From Butyrivibrio sp. AE2015 (lineage in GTDB: Bacteria > Bacillota > Clostridia > Lachnospirales > Lachnospiraceae): 64,000 nt of DNA. The number at the start of each line of letters is the position of its first letter. The first letter of the stretch is position 1. The stretch lies in assembly GCF_000420825.1 (NCBI RefSeq), contig NZ_ATVR01000006.1, positions 62,001 through 126,000 of the forward strand, given 5' to 3'. The position numbers and the translations under genes were made by a program. Below are positions 8,919 to 18,187 of this stretch, piece by piece. The notes beneath the pieces were generated by a model, which was not told where the DNA came from, searched no databases, and saw nothing but the letters and a program-made list of their open reading frames with translations.

Positions 8919-9743
8919 ATGCGAATTATTGCATTTAGTAACCAAAAGGGTGGAGTTGCAAAAACTACTTCCAGTTACGCAATGGCAGTAGGCCTTGCAA
9001 AGAGAGGATATCAGGTTTTAGTTGTAGATGCTGATCCTCAGGAAAATCTTTCAATGACAGCAGGAATCGATCTTAATGAGGTAGATCCTGATCCGGAGGA
9101 TATTGAAGCATTAACTCCGGAGCAGAGAAGTTACTTTGAAGAGAATGTACCTGCAAAATTGTTTGAGGTAATGGCTGGCGATAAGGATATAAATAAAGCA
9201 ATTATTCCTATTGCTGAGAATTTAGATCTCATAGTTGGCGGTATTGATCTTGCATCTGCAGACATGACATTCTCTATGTTGGGACGTGAAAAGCTTATAA
9301 AAGAAGCATTTAAAAAGATCAAAAAAGAGTATGATTTTTGTATATTTGACTGTAGCCCTGCTTTAGGCGTTGTTTTAATGAATATACTTACAGTTGCAGA
9401 TGAAGTAATTATTCCACTGGAGCCAGGAGCATTTTCATTACAGGGACTTTCAAGGTTATACAAATTTATTGGCCAGATCCACGATTTTACCAATGATAAG
9501 CTTAAAGTGGATGGAATATTAGTAACTAAGGTTAGAAACACTGCAAACGCCAAAATATGGATAAATGATATAGAAGAGAAAGCTGATCTTCTTGGAACAA
9601 CAGTTTATAAGTCAAAAATAAGGCTTAATGTCTCAGTTGAAGAGGCACAGACCATGAAAATGGATCTGTTTGAATATGCGGGCGGTTCAAGCGCAGCAAG
9701 AGATTATGATGACTTTATTGATGAATTCTTAGGGGAGGATTAA
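8919..9743 (+). CDS. parA: ParA-family partition ATPase
   Basis: This 274-residue Walker-type ATPase segregates the replicon by forming ATP-dependent gradients on the nucleoid. It begins MRIIAFSNQKGGVAKTT, with the deviant Walker A KGGVAKTT at residues 10-17. Walker A' VLVVDADPQ and Walker B FCIFDCSPALG follow. There is no N-terminal helix-turn-helix extension, so it resembles Soj or type Ib ParA, and repression probably falls to its partner. A TAGGAGGGG ribosome-binding site precedes the ATG. The next gene starts two bases after the stop. Confidence 0.95.
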   Translation: MRIIAFSNQKGGVAKTTSSYAMAVGLAKRGYQVLVVDADPQENLSMTAGIDLNEVDPDPEDIEALTPEQRSYFEENVPAKLFEVMAGDKDINKAIIPIAENLDLIVGGIDLASADMTFSMLGREKLIKEAFKKIKKEYDFCIFDCSPALGVVLMNILTVADEVIIPLEPGAFSLQGLSRLYKFIGQIHDFTNDKLKVDGILVTKVRNTANAKIWINDIEEKADLLGTTVYKSKIRLNVSVEEAQTMKMDLFEYAGGSSAARDYDDFIDEFLGED

Positions 9744-9745
9744 TT

Positions 9746-10411
9746 ATGGCAAGCAAGGCTGATATGCTTAAAAAGAGCGTCAGGAAGACAGGAACAGGTC
9801 TTTTTGCAGGAATGCAATCAATTAAGGAAGAAGAAGTAAAAGAGGAAAAAACGAAGGCTGTTGAAAAGGCAGAGAAGCCTATTGAAGAGCCTGTTATAGA
9901 AGTTAAGGAAGAAAAAAAGATAGAGCAGGTTGTTAATCAACCTGTTCAGAAGCCTGTACAAGCAGTTAATCAAACTCAGGCACCAGTAAATGAGTATGTG
10001 GCACCACAGGTTCAGCCGGTATATCAGCAGCCGATTCCACAGCCTGTACAGCCGGTAGTTCAGCAGGTTGTACCTATGCAGCCAGAGCCACAGATACAGC
10101 AGGTTCAGCCTCAATCAGTATATGTACAGCCACAGCCCGTTCAGACAGCTCAGCCTGTACAGCCAATACAGGAGGTAGAACAGCCTGTTCGAAAGGCAGC
10201 AAAGACTGAAAAGAATAGCAGATATGAAAAAGATAAGTTTCTTTTGCTTGATATACGAGGATTAAGGGATTATGTAGAGCACATGGCAAAGGCTGCCAAC
10301 ATGTCAGCTACGAAATACATCAGAAATCTTATAGAAATAGATATGCAGCAGAATATGGATATTTATGAAGCTCATAAGGCTTTGGAAGAAAGATTAAAAG
10401 AAAGAAGATAA
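9746..10411 (+). CDS. Putative centromere-binding ParB substitute with PQ-rich linker
   Basis: The 221-residue protein has three parts. A basic N-terminal peptide of about 25 residues (LKKSVRKTGTGLFAG) could stimulate ParA. A low-complexity Glu/Lys then Pro/Gln/Val-rich linker spans about residues 30-150. A C-terminal domain of about 65 residues begins near RYEKDKFLLLDIRG and includes NMSATKYIRNLIEID, which resembles the helical part of a ribbon-helix-helix fold. There is no ParB/Spo0J nuclease-like or helix-turn-helix domain. Tight coupling to parA and the upstream repeat array argue for the centromere-binding role. The specific fold is my inference from one motif. Confidence 0.7.
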   Translation: MASKADMLKKSVRKTGTGLFAGMQSIKEEEVKEEKTKAVEKAEKPIEEPVIEVKEEKKIEQVVNQPVQKPVQAVNQTQAPVNEYVAPQVQPVYQQPIPQPVQPVVQQVVPMQPEPQIQQVQPQSVYVQPQPVQTAQPVQPIQEVEQPVRKAAKTEKNSRYEKDKFLLLDIRGLRDYVEHMAKAANMSATKYIRNLIEIDMQQNMDIYEAHKALEERLKERR

Positions 10412-10415
10412 AAAT

Positions 10416-10446
10416 AAAGGTGATTACGAAAACGTAATCACCTTTT
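10416..10446. terminator. Bidirectional terminator between par operon and HU
   Basis: A 13-bp perfect stem, AAAGGTGATTACG with a four-base A loop, is flanked by A residues on the left and T residues on the right. It can therefore end transcription from both convergent genes. Confidence 0.9.
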
Positions 10447-10470
10447 TGGTTATGCGATAATCTTTATCAA

Positions 10471-10755
10471 TTATTTCTTCTTGCCGTTTACAGCATCCTT
10501 AAGAGCCTTACCAGCTTTGAATTTAGGAACTGTAGCTGCAGGAATCTTGATAGCTGCGCCAGTCTGAGGATTCTTACCTGTTCTAGCTGCTCTCTTAGCA
10601 GTCTCGAATGTACCAAATCCAACAAGCTGTACTTTGCCTTTTTTCTTAAGCTCCTTAGAAACAGCTTCTGTGAAAGCCTTTACAGCCTTCTCTGAATCCT
10701 TCTTAGAAAGACCAGTTTCCTTTGCGATAGCATCAACAAGTTCTGTCTTATTCAT
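10471..10755 (-). CDS. HU-family nucleoid DNA-binding protein
   Basis: The 94-residue protein matches bacterial HU throughout. It has MNKTELVDAIAKETGLSKK at the start, GFGTFETAKRAARTGKNPQ (the DNA-binding arm signature) near residues 46-64, and a lysine-rich tail. HU dimers bend DNA non-specifically and help origin opening, so its position next to the replication and partition genes is suggestive. GAGGGAGG precedes the start and a good promoter lies upstream. Confidence 0.96.
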   Translation of the reverse strand: MNKTELVDAIAKETGLSKKDSEKAVKAFTEAVSKELKKKGKVQLVGFGTFETAKRAARTGKNPQTGAAIKIPAATVPKFKAGKALKDAVNGKKK

Positions 10756-10800
10756 GGTTTAATACCTCCCTCAAATTGAGTATTTTCACTACTAGAAAAA

Positions 10801-10829
10801 ATTTTACACCCATTTTATGCACTTCACAA
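10801..10829 (-). promoter_or_regulatory. Predicted HU promoter
   Basis: On the minus strand TTGTGA (10829-10824) and TAAAAT (10806-10801) are spaced by 17 bp, about 45 bp upstream of the HU start. Confidence 0.6.
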
Positions 10830-10965
10830 GTATTTAAAATCGAAAAATTGCCAAAAATAATAATATTTTTTAGTGCATTATTCTGAAAAAGCGCATATTT
10901 ATGGCATATTTCAGCAAGAAGGGCTTGACATTGTAGAAAATATGGGCTACTAAACCACAAAAGTA

Positions 10966-12336
10966 TTAAAGAACCGACATAGTAGTTTTATAAAGCTTTC
11001 TGAAATAGTATGTTGAGAGGGCAAGTGAAGCAATCTCAGCAATAGGAAAGGCAAACCATACTAAGTTTAAGTTTCCAGTTTTTGAAAGAAGCCATGCTAC
11101 AGGAATAAGAACTACAAGCTGTCTTCCTACGGATACCACAAGTGAATAGAAGCTCTTTGAAAAAGCCTGGAAAATCGAACCCATGGCGATACAAACACCG
11201 GCAATAGGGAATGAAAGGCTGATTATTCTAAGGGCTGGTGTGCCTATCTTTATCATCTCATCTGAAGCATTGAACAGTGATAATAATAAAGCCGGAATAG
11301 TCTGAAAAGCTATTGTACCAACGATCATTATTGATACTGCAAGGGTAAGAGCAAATTTTAAAGCCTCTGATATGCGCTGTTTATTCTTGGCTCCATAGTT
11401 ATAAGCCAATACAGGAATAAGGCCGTTATTGAGACCAAATACAGGCATAAAGAAGAAGCTCTGAAGCTTGAAGTAAACACCAAATACAGCTGTTGCAGTT
11501 GAAGAGAAAGCACCAAGAATAAGATTCATAAGGTAGGTCATAACAGATCCGATAGACATCATAAGTATGGATGGTACACCTACGAAGTAAATATCTTTTA
11601 TTGTAGTCACATCGATGGTTAGAATCTTCTTAAATGAGTAATTGATCTCTTTGTTAAAGTGCAAATTGCAATACAGACCGATACAGGAACCTACACATTG
11701 ACCGAAGATTGTAGCATAAGCTGCTCCAGCAATTCCAAGCTGTGGAAAAGGTCCGATACCAAAAATAAGAAGTGGATCAAAAATAATGTTGATCACAGCT
11801 CCTGAAGCCTGTGAAAGCATACTATAAAAGGTTTTGCCAGTTGACTGAAGCAGTCTCTCAAAAGTTATCTGGAAAAAGAGAGCAACAGAACAGCATGCGA
11901 TTATTCTAAGGTAAATAGTGCCATATTCCGCGATGACAGGAGTGTCAGTTTGTGAATTGATAAATGCGTCAGCAAAAAAGACACCAATGATAAGAAAGAA
12001 TAAATAGTTGAAAAAAGTGAGTAAAATACCGGTATTAGCAGCAGAATCAGATTTATTGAAGTTTTTTTCACCAAGAGATCTTGAAAGAAGTGCGTTAATA
12101 CCAACTCCAGTTCCTGAACCTAGAGCAATCATCAAATTCTGCATAGGAAATGCAAGAGTAACAGCGGTGAGTGCATCCTGACCGGCGTTTGGAGTAGTTC
12201 CAACTATCTGAGATACAAAAATGCTGTCCACAACATTATAAAGAGCCTGAACAAGCATTGAGATCATCATAGGTAAAGACATTGATACAATTAGCTTTTT
12301 TACGGGCATTACACCCATCTTGTTTTCTTTTGTCAT
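10966..12336 (-). CDS. MATE-family multidrug/cation exporter
   Basis: The 456-residue polytopic membrane protein has about twelve hydrophobic helices. Its MATE N-terminal signature is MGVMPVKKLIVSMSLPMMIS followed by ALYNVVDSIFVSQ. Such proteins export drugs or metabolites using Na+ or H+ gradients. An upstream extension of the frame to 12423 has no ribosome-binding site. The ATG at 12336 follows AAAAGGATGATTTT, so I use it. It is divergent from the YesN-like regulator at 12512. The substrate cannot be read from sequence. Confidence 0.92.
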   Translation of the reverse strand: MTKENKMGVMPVKKLIVSMSLPMMISMLVQALYNVVDSIFVSQIVGTTPNAGQDALTAVTLAFPMQNLMIALGSGTGVGINALLSRSLGEKNFNKSDSAANTGILLTFFNYLFFLIIGVFFADAFINSQTDTPVIAEYGTIYLRIIACCSVALFFQITFERLLQSTGKTFYSMLSQASGAVINIIFDPLLIFGIGPFPQLGIAGAAYATIFGQCVGSCIGLYCNLHFNKEINYSFKKILTIDVTTIKDIYFVGVPSILMMSIGSVMTYLMNLILGAFSSTATAVFGVYFKLQSFFFMPVFGLNNGLIPVLAYNYGAKNKQRISEALKFALTLAVSIMIVGTIAFQTIPALLLSLFNASDEMIKIGTPALRIISLSFPIAGVCIAMGSIFQAFSKSFYSLVVSVGRQLVVLIPVAWLLSKTGNLNLVWFAFPIAEIASLALSTYYFRKLYKTTMSVL

Positions 12337-12511
12337 AAAATCATCCTTTTTAATAATAATTAAGCCGTAAAAGTATAACATATAAGATTTTATATGTATA
12401 TGAGCGAAAATATTCAAAAGCATGAAATAAGTGGATAATCCATCTTTAGGAATTATTGGTTTAATGATAAAATGAAGCGGGGAAAATGTATTTCATAAAG
12501 GGGTTTCTGGT

Positions 12512-14131
12512 ATGGTGAAAGTATTTCTTGTGGAAGACGAATTTGTTGTTAGGGAAGGTATAAAAAATAATATTGACTGGCTGGCAAATGGATTTGACTT
12601 TTGTGGAGAGGCATCTGATGGGGAACTTGCCTATTCATTGATTCAGAAAACTAAGCCGGATATTCTTATAACAGATATTAAAATGCCATTTATGGACGGT
12701 CTGACTCTAAGCCGCATGGTCAAGGCGGAATTTCCATGGATTGAGATAATCCTGCTTACGGGATATGAAGATTTTCAATATGCAAAAGAGGCAATCAGAA
12801 TAGGCGTTTCAAGCTATCTTTCGAAGCCTATAAGCGGGAGTGACCTTTTAAGAGAAGTGAGTTCTGTATCTGAAAAGGTTGAAGAAAGGCGTGCGGAGAG
12901 GGAGGCCACTAAACGCTACGAAGAGGAAATGAAAGAGAGGAATGAGCTTGATAAGCAGGCCTTTTTTGGAAAGCTTGTCAGTTCAAGCTGCGGTGCGTCT
13001 GAACTTATCGAGATGGCAAAAAAGCTGTCTATTGATATAACAGCTCTAAAATATAATGTTCTCCTTATGAAAGTGTGGTCAAAAAAGCATGAGATAGGGG
13101 AGTTTTCGAACAGCGTCTTAAAAATTGAAGAAGGAATAAGAACTATCGCAACTAGAAACGGAGCAATCTGTTTTAATCTGGACCTGGAAGGACTTGCTTT
13201 GCTATTTAAAGGCGATGATGACAGCACAATTAATACAAATATAGAGTCTACGATTAAGGAACTGCTTGGGCTTTTTGAAAAATACAATAACATACGATAT
13301 TTTGGTGGGATCGGTCAATCAGTCAACAGGATAACAGAAATTAGTACATCTTTTTCATGGGCCAGCAGAGCTTTTGCCCATATGTACTTAACTTCTGACA
13401 ATGGTTTTATGGTTGGATCAGAAGAGGGGCTCAAGGTAGAAAAAGAAGACATTATTTTGTCCGAGATCGATCCAAAACATATTGATAGAAGGCTTGTAAA
13501 AGAATTTCTGAGACGAGGAGAAGCATCTGAGACAGAGTTCTTTTTGGAAGAATTCTTTAATGGAATGGGGAAAAATGCTATCAGATCTACTATGCTCAGA
13601 CAGTATATATCCATGGACCTTTATTTCTGCGTTACAGATTATATTTTAAATGAATTGGGCCTTAGCAGAGATGAGCTTGATAAGCAGATCTCAGCTCCAA
13701 ATGCAGAAGTTCTAGGGGATGAGAAAAAGACCTTTGATTACATGAAGGAAATCATGAATAAAGCGCTTTTCATCAAACAAAGTAACGCAATTGGAAGATA
13801 TCGCGACATTATGAATGAAGCAGTGACATATATTGAAAAGCACTACGCAGAGGAGGAACTGTCGCTTAACTCTCTTGCTGCACATGTGAATTTTTCGCCA
13901 AACCACTTAAGTGCAGTATTTAAGCAAGAGACAGGACAGCCCTTCATCAAATATCTTACAGATTACAGGATGGAGCATGCAAAAGAGCTACTTTGCAGCA
14001 CGTCAAAGAGAAGTAATGAGATAGGTCAGATGGTTGGTTACAAGGATCCTCATTATTTTTCATATTTATTTAAGAAGACACAGGGAGTTACTCCTACTCA
14101 GTACAGAAATGGTACCCGTGAGGAGGAGTAA
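12512..14131 (+). CDS. YesN-type response regulator with AraC DNA-binding domain
   Basis: The receiver domain (residues 1-120) has acidic residues at the start (VEDE), the phosphoacceptor Asp55 in ILITDIKMP, and Lys near SYLSKPI. A helical middle region of about 300 residues follows. The C-terminus (about 440-539) is a double helix-turn-helix AraC domain (LNSLAAHVNFSPNHLSAVFK and IGQMVGYKDPHYFSYLFKK). It is coupled to the histidine kinase, whose start lies two bases after its stop. The downstream sugar ABC transporter is the likely target. Confidence 0.93.
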   Translation: MVKVFLVEDEFVVREGIKNNIDWLANGFDFCGEASDGELAYSLIQKTKPDILITDIKMPFMDGLTLSRMVKAEFPWIEIILLTGYEDFQYAKEAIRIGVSSYLSKPISGSDLLREVSSVSEKVEERRAEREATKRYEEEMKERNELDKQAFFGKLVSSSCGASELIEMAKKLSIDITALKYNVLLMKVWSKKHEIGEFSNSVLKIEEGIRTIATRNGAICFNLDLEGLALLFKGDDDSTINTNIESTIKELLGLFEKYNNIRYFGGIGQSVNRITEISTSFSWASRAFAHMYLTSDNGFMVGSEEGLKVEKEDIILSEIDPKHIDRRLVKEFLRRGEASETEFFLEEFFNGMGKNAIRSTMLRQYISMDLYFCVTDYILNELGLSRDELDKQISAPNAEVLGDEKKTFDYMKEIMNKALFIKQSNAIGRYRDIMNEAVTYIEKHYAEEELSLNSLAAHVNFSPNHLSAVFKQETGQPFIKYLTDYRMEHAKELLCSTSKRSNEIGQMVGYKDPHYFSYLFKKTQGVTPTQYRNGTREEE

Positions 14132-14133
14132 GG

Positions 14134-15459
14134 ATGTTCAATGGACATAGGAAAAAGCAGCGATCAAAGCTGGCTTCTCAGATCAGATTATCATACATTA
14201 TACTTCTTTTACCTAACCTGATCTTCATGGTGTATGCGCTTTACAATCTCTTTTTTGTAAGCGAAAGATATAATACAATGCTGAACTCAGTGGTTGCGGC
14301 AAGCGAATTCAGCCTGGATTTTAAAGAAGATTTTGATTATGAGACCTATCTTTTGATCGTTGGTAATGTCGCACCTGAAGACTCGCAGATACCGGTGCTG
14401 CTTAGCGATGCACGAGCTGTTGTTGGTGGGCTTAAAGGTTACACAAATACTGATGATAATCAAAAGAGATTATTAAGTGCAGAAAAGTACTTAAATAACC
14501 TTGAAGTCTACATAGAGAGAATAAAGAGCAATCTCAATTATGAGGATAAGTATGAGGCAAATATGCTCATATGGGAGAATGACGTTCAGATAGTAACAGC
14601 TCTTTTGCAAGAGACTATTAATGAGTACATTTATTATGAAAATAAGCAGATACAGGTCGCACAGGCTGAGAATAAGGAAGTATTTCTGGATATTATAAAG
14701 ATCTCAATGATAATAACAGTTGCTATTGTATTAGTTATCCTTTTAGTGTCATTTGTAGGCCCTTTATGGATAACACGACCTATCGAAGAACAGGTAAAAC
14801 AGGAACAAAAACAACTGCGAAAGGCTGAATTTGAACTCCTGCAGGCTCAGATAAATCCACACTTTCTTTATAATACACTGGATACAATAGTGTGGTCGGC
14901 AGAGGCCGGTAACCAGAAACAGGTTGTTAATATGGTTAAGAGTCTGTCTGACTTTTTCAGGGCTTCTTTAAACAGGGGAAAAGAGATTGTTTCTGTAAAA
15001 GAGGAGCTTCAGCATGTAAGGAGCTATCTGGAGATACAGCAGATAAGGTATCAGGACATATTGAGCTATGAGATAAACGTAGAAGAAACAATCCTTAAAT
15101 ATAGCATTCCTAAGATCACCGTTCAGCCTGTAGTGGAAAATGCACTTTATCACGGAATCAAGAATAAAAGAGGCGGTGGCCGCATTACAGTAACGGGAAA
15201 GGAATATAACACTCACTTTGAGATTTGCGTTGAGGACAATGGAAAGGGAATGACTCCTGAGAGGTTAAATGATGTTAAGCTTGCTCTCGAGGCTGAAAAA
15301 CTTGAAGAGAGTGCCGTTTATGGTCTTTATAACGTAAATCAGAGAATAAAGCTGAATTTCGGTGAAGAATACGGACTTGATCTTGAAAGTACTTATGAGG
15401 AAGGAACAAAAGTTGTGATACGCCTTCCGAAAAAATTAACCGAAATCGTAGAAAAATGA
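14134..15459 (+). CDS. YesM-type membrane sensor histidine kinase
   Basis: The 441-residue protein has a first membrane helix at about 20-42, an extracytoplasmic helical sensor region to about 185, and a second membrane helix at about 186-210. A short HAMP-like linker leads to the His_kinase domain with phosphoacceptor His in QAQINPHFLYNTLD. The ATPase domain has VENALYHGIKNK (N box) and EDNGKGMT (G1 box). It probably senses the ligand state of one of the two binding proteins encoded downstream and phosphorylates the preceding regulator. Confidence 0.93.
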   Translation: MFNGHRKKQRSKLASQIRLSYIILLLPNLIFMVYALYNLFFVSERYNTMLNSVVAASEFSLDFKEDFDYETYLLIVGNVAPEDSQIPVLLSDARAVVGGLKGYTNTDDNQKRLLSAEKYLNNLEVYIERIKSNLNYEDKYEANMLIWENDVQIVTALLQETINEYIYYENKQIQVAQAENKEVFLDIIKISMIITVAIVLVILLVSFVGPLWITRPIEEQVKQEQKQLRKAEFELLQAQINPHFLYNTLDTIVWSAEAGNQKQVVNMVKSLSDFFRASLNRGKEIVSVKEELQHVRSYLEIQQIRYQDILSYEINVEETILKYSIPKITVQPVVENALYHGIKNKRGGGRITVTGKEYNTHFEICVEDNGKGMTPERLNDVKLALEAEKLEESAVYGLYNVNQRIKLNFGEEYGLDLESTYEEGTKVVIRLPKKLTEIVEK

Positions 15460-15593
15460 AACAAAATGAAATTTTGATAAAAAAACTAACCTAATTTCAA
15501 TTTTATTGAATTTAAAATTTCCTCCTGAAAATTACAATGTGTTTAAGAGGTGGGGACAACCCAAAACACATAATATTTTAGGAGGAAATTGTT

Positions 15594-16589
15594 ATGATGA
15601 GGAAAGTATTGTCAATCGTTATGGCATCAGCCATGACACTCGGTCTTGTTGCATGTGGAAGCACAGCGCCAGCAAGCACAACTACAGAAGCTCCAGCTTC
15701 TTCAGGCGGTCTTATTAAGGTAGGTATTATCAATAACGACCCTAACGAGTCCGGTTATCGTACAGCTAACGATGCTGATCTTAAAGCAAAATTCACAAAA
15801 GAAAACGGATATGATGCATCTTTTGCTTACAGCTTGAAGAATGATGAGCAGATTCAGTACGCTCAGACATTTATCCAGGATGAAGTTGATTATCTTCTTC
15901 TTTCCGCTGCTGATACAGCAGGTTGGGATTCAGTTCTTAAGGATGCACAGGCTGCAGGAATCAAAGTAATTCTTTTTGACCGTACTATCGATGCAGATCC
16001 AAGCCTCTATGAAGCTTCAATCGTATCAGACATGGCAAAAGAAGGACAGACAGCTGTTGACTGGCTCGCTGGACAGAACCTTTCTGAGTACAATGTAATC
16101 CACATTCAGGGTGTTATGGGTTCAGCTGCACAGCAGGGACGTAGTGGTGCTCTTGATACTAAGGTTGCTGCAGAAGCAAACTGGAACATCGTTAAACAGC
16201 AGACAGCTGAGTGGAATGCAGAGAAGGCACAGCAGATTGTTCAGTCAGTTATCGATTCAAACACACCATTTAACGTAATCTATGCTGAGAACGATGACAT
16301 GGCTAAGGGTGCTGTAGCTGCTCTTGATGCAGCAGGTATCTCACATGGTGTTGGAAAAGACGTTGTAGTTATGGGCTTTGACTGCAATAAGTGGGCACTT
16401 GAAGAGCTTCTTAACCAGAACTGGAACTATGATGGACAGTGCAATCCTTTCCAGGCTAGCTACATTGATGACATTATCAAGACATTAGAGAGTGGCGGAA
16501 CACTTTCACAGAAGACAATCATCATGGATGAGAAGGGCTTCGATGCAACAACAATCACACAGCAGGATGTTGACACATACGGAATTTAA
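15594..16589 (+). CDS. Sugar-binding lipoprotein of ABC transporter (YtfQ-like)
   Basis: The signal peptide with lipobox LVACGS gives a lipid-anchored cysteine near residue 21. The mature part is a periplasmic-binding-protein type I fold (VGIINNDPNESGYRTAND at the start; VIYAENDDMAKGAVAALD and VVMGFDCNKWALEELL later). This fits the galactose or galactofuranose class that works with YtfR-type ATPases. AGGAGG lies eight bases upstream. A leader with a small hairpin (about 15538-15572) precedes it. A strong terminator-like hairpin follows before the ATPase gene, so this abundant component is probably made in excess. Confidence 0.9.
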   Translation: MMRKVLSIVMASAMTLGLVACGSTAPASTTTEAPASSGGLIKVGIINNDPNESGYRTANDADLKAKFTKENGYDASFAYSLKNDEQIQYAQTFIQDEVDYLLLSAADTAGWDSVLKDAQAAGIKVILFDRTIDADPSLYEASIVSDMAKEGQTAVDWLAGQNLSEYNVIHIQGVMGSAAQQGRSGALDTKVAAEANWNIVKQQTAEWNAEKAQQIVQSVIDSNTPFNVIYAENDDMAKGAVAALDAAGISHGVGKDVVVMGFDCNKWALEELLNQNWNYDGQCNPFQASYIDDIIKTLESGGTLSQKTIIMDEKGFDATTITQQDVDTYGI

Positions 16590-16607
16590 TTAAGTAAAAA
16601 AGAAAGG

Positions 16608-16653
16608 ACGCGGTGCGGCAGGAGTCCGTAAGGACAACCGCACCGCGTTTTTT
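16608..16653 (+). terminator. Intraoperon terminator/attenuator between binding protein and ATPase
   Basis: An 11-bp GC-rich stem (ACGCGGTGCGG at 16608-16618 with its complement at 16638-16648) encloses a second 4-bp hairpin and is followed by a run of T residues. It sits 19 bp after the binding-protein stop. It should partly terminate transcription and lower ATPase and permease expression. Confidence 0.85.
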
Positions 16654-16669
16654 AAAAGAAATAGAGGTA

Positions 16670-18184
16670 ATGCCTGTGGAAGAGAAACAAGTGCTAACGA
16701 TGCGAGGCATCAATAAATCATTTCCTGGAGTTAAAGCTCTTCAGAATGTGGATTTTACCCTGAACAAAGGGGAAATACATGCTCTGATGGGAGAGAATGG
16801 TGCAGGAAAATCAACACTGATCAAGGTCCTGACGGGGGTGTATTCCAAAGATGCAGGAACAATCTGCCTTGCCGGGAAAGGAGAGGTTCAGATCCATTCA
16901 CCTCAGGATGCCCAAAGGCTTGGTATCAGTACAGTTTATCAGGAAATAACTCTTTGTCCCAATCTTACTGTTGCTGAGAATATGTTTATTGGCAGAGGAG
17001 AAGGCCGATTAGTGGACTGGAAGAGCATGAATGCAGATACTGAGAAGCTTTTAAAGAAGCTTGATATTCCTGCAAAGGCAACCCAGCAGCTGGCAAACTG
17101 CTCAATAGCTGTTCAGCAGATGGTTGCAATAGCCAGGGCTGTTGATATGGACTGTAAGGTTCTGATACTTGATGAACCGACTTCTTCCCTTGATGAGCAG
17201 GAAGTAGAAAAACTTTTTGGTCTTATGAGAGATCTTAAAGAAATGGGAGTTGGAATAATATTCGTAACTCACTTCCTGGATCAGGTTTATGAAGTCTGCG
17301 ATAAGATCACAGTTCTTAGGGATGGTCAGCTTGTTGGGGAATATGAGATAAAAGACCTTCCAAGAGTTCAGCTTGTTGCAAAAATGCTTGGCAAAGAGAT
17401 GGATGACCTTTCAGATATCAAAGGCGAGAATTCAGCATATGCGGGAAAAGATGCTGAGGAAAGAGTCTTTGAAGCATCAAAACTTCAGAGTGATGCCGGG
17501 ATTCAACCTTTTGATTTTTACATTAAAAAAGGCGAAGTAAACGGATTTACAGGTCTTTTGGGCTCAGGACGAAGCGAATGTGTGCGTTCAATCTTTGGAG
17601 CAGACAGAGTTATTGGAGGCCATGTAAAAGTACATGGCAAGGACGTTAAGATAAATAAGCCCTTGGATGCTATGAAAAATGGCATAGCATATCTGCCTGA
17701 GGACAGAAAAGTTGATGGAATCATAGGAGATCTTTCTGTAAGGGATAACATCATACTTGCACTTCAGGTTTTGACAGGCTTCTTTAAGCCTTTCAGCAAG
17801 GCAAAAGCGAACGCTTTTGCGGAGGAGTACATTAAAAAACTGAATATTAAGACTGCATCGACTGATACACCGATAAAATCTCTTTCCGGTGGAAATCAGC
17901 AGAAGGTAATCCTGGCAAGGTGGCTTTTAATGCATCCTGAATATCTTATTCTTGATGAGCCTACCAGAGGAATCGATGTAGGAACGAAAGTAGATATACA
18001 AAAGCTCGTGTTAGAGCTTGCTTCAGAAGGAATGAGCGTTACGTTTATCTCTTCTGAAACCGATGAAATGCTAAGAACGTGCTCAAGGCTGGTAGTTATG
18101 CGTGACAGAAAAGTAGTAGGTGAGCTCTCGGGAGATGATCTTACTCAGAATAAGATAATGAGCACTATTGCAGGGGGAGAATAA
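16670..18184 (+). CDS. Sugar ABC transporter ATPase with two nucleotide-binding domains
   Basis: This tandem ATPase of the ribose/galactose (CUT2) class energises the permeases that follow. Domain 1 has Walker A GENGAGKST and Walker B LILDEPTSSLD. Domain 2 has the degenerate Walker A GLLGSGRSE, the signature LSGGNQQKVILARWL, and Walker B LILDEPTRGID. The frame is open back to a GTG at 16613, but that codon lies inside the terminator stem. ATG at 16670 with AGAGG upstream is the credible start (504 residues). It ends three bases before the first permease. Confidence 0.95.
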   Translation: MPVEEKQVLTMRGINKSFPGVKALQNVDFTLNKGEIHALMGENGAGKSTLIKVLTGVYSKDAGTICLAGKGEVQIHSPQDAQRLGISTVYQEITLCPNLTVAENMFIGRGEGRLVDWKSMNADTEKLLKKLDIPAKATQQLANCSIAVQQMVAIARAVDMDCKVLILDEPTSSLDEQEVEKLFGLMRDLKEMGVGIIFVTHFLDQVYEVCDKITVLRDGQLVGEYEIKDLPRVQLVAKMLGKEMDDLSDIKGENSAYAGKDAEERVFEASKLQSDAGIQPFDFYIKKGEVNGFTGLLGSGRSECVRSIFGADRVIGGHVKVHGKDVKINKPLDAMKNGIAYLPEDRKVDGIIGDLSVRDNIILALQVLTGFFKPFSKAKANAFAEEYIKKLNIKTASTDTPIKSLSGGNQQKVILARWLLMHPEYLILDEPTRGIDVGTKVDIQKLVLELASEGMSVTFISSETDEMLRTCSRLVVMRDRKVVGELSGDDLTQNKIMSTIAGGE

Positions 18185-18187
18185 GGT

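Noticed and set aside
10748-10960. 70-codon minus-strand frame upstream of HU
   Set aside because: It overlaps the HU promoter and leader, has no ribosome-binding site, and has a non-protein-like composition.
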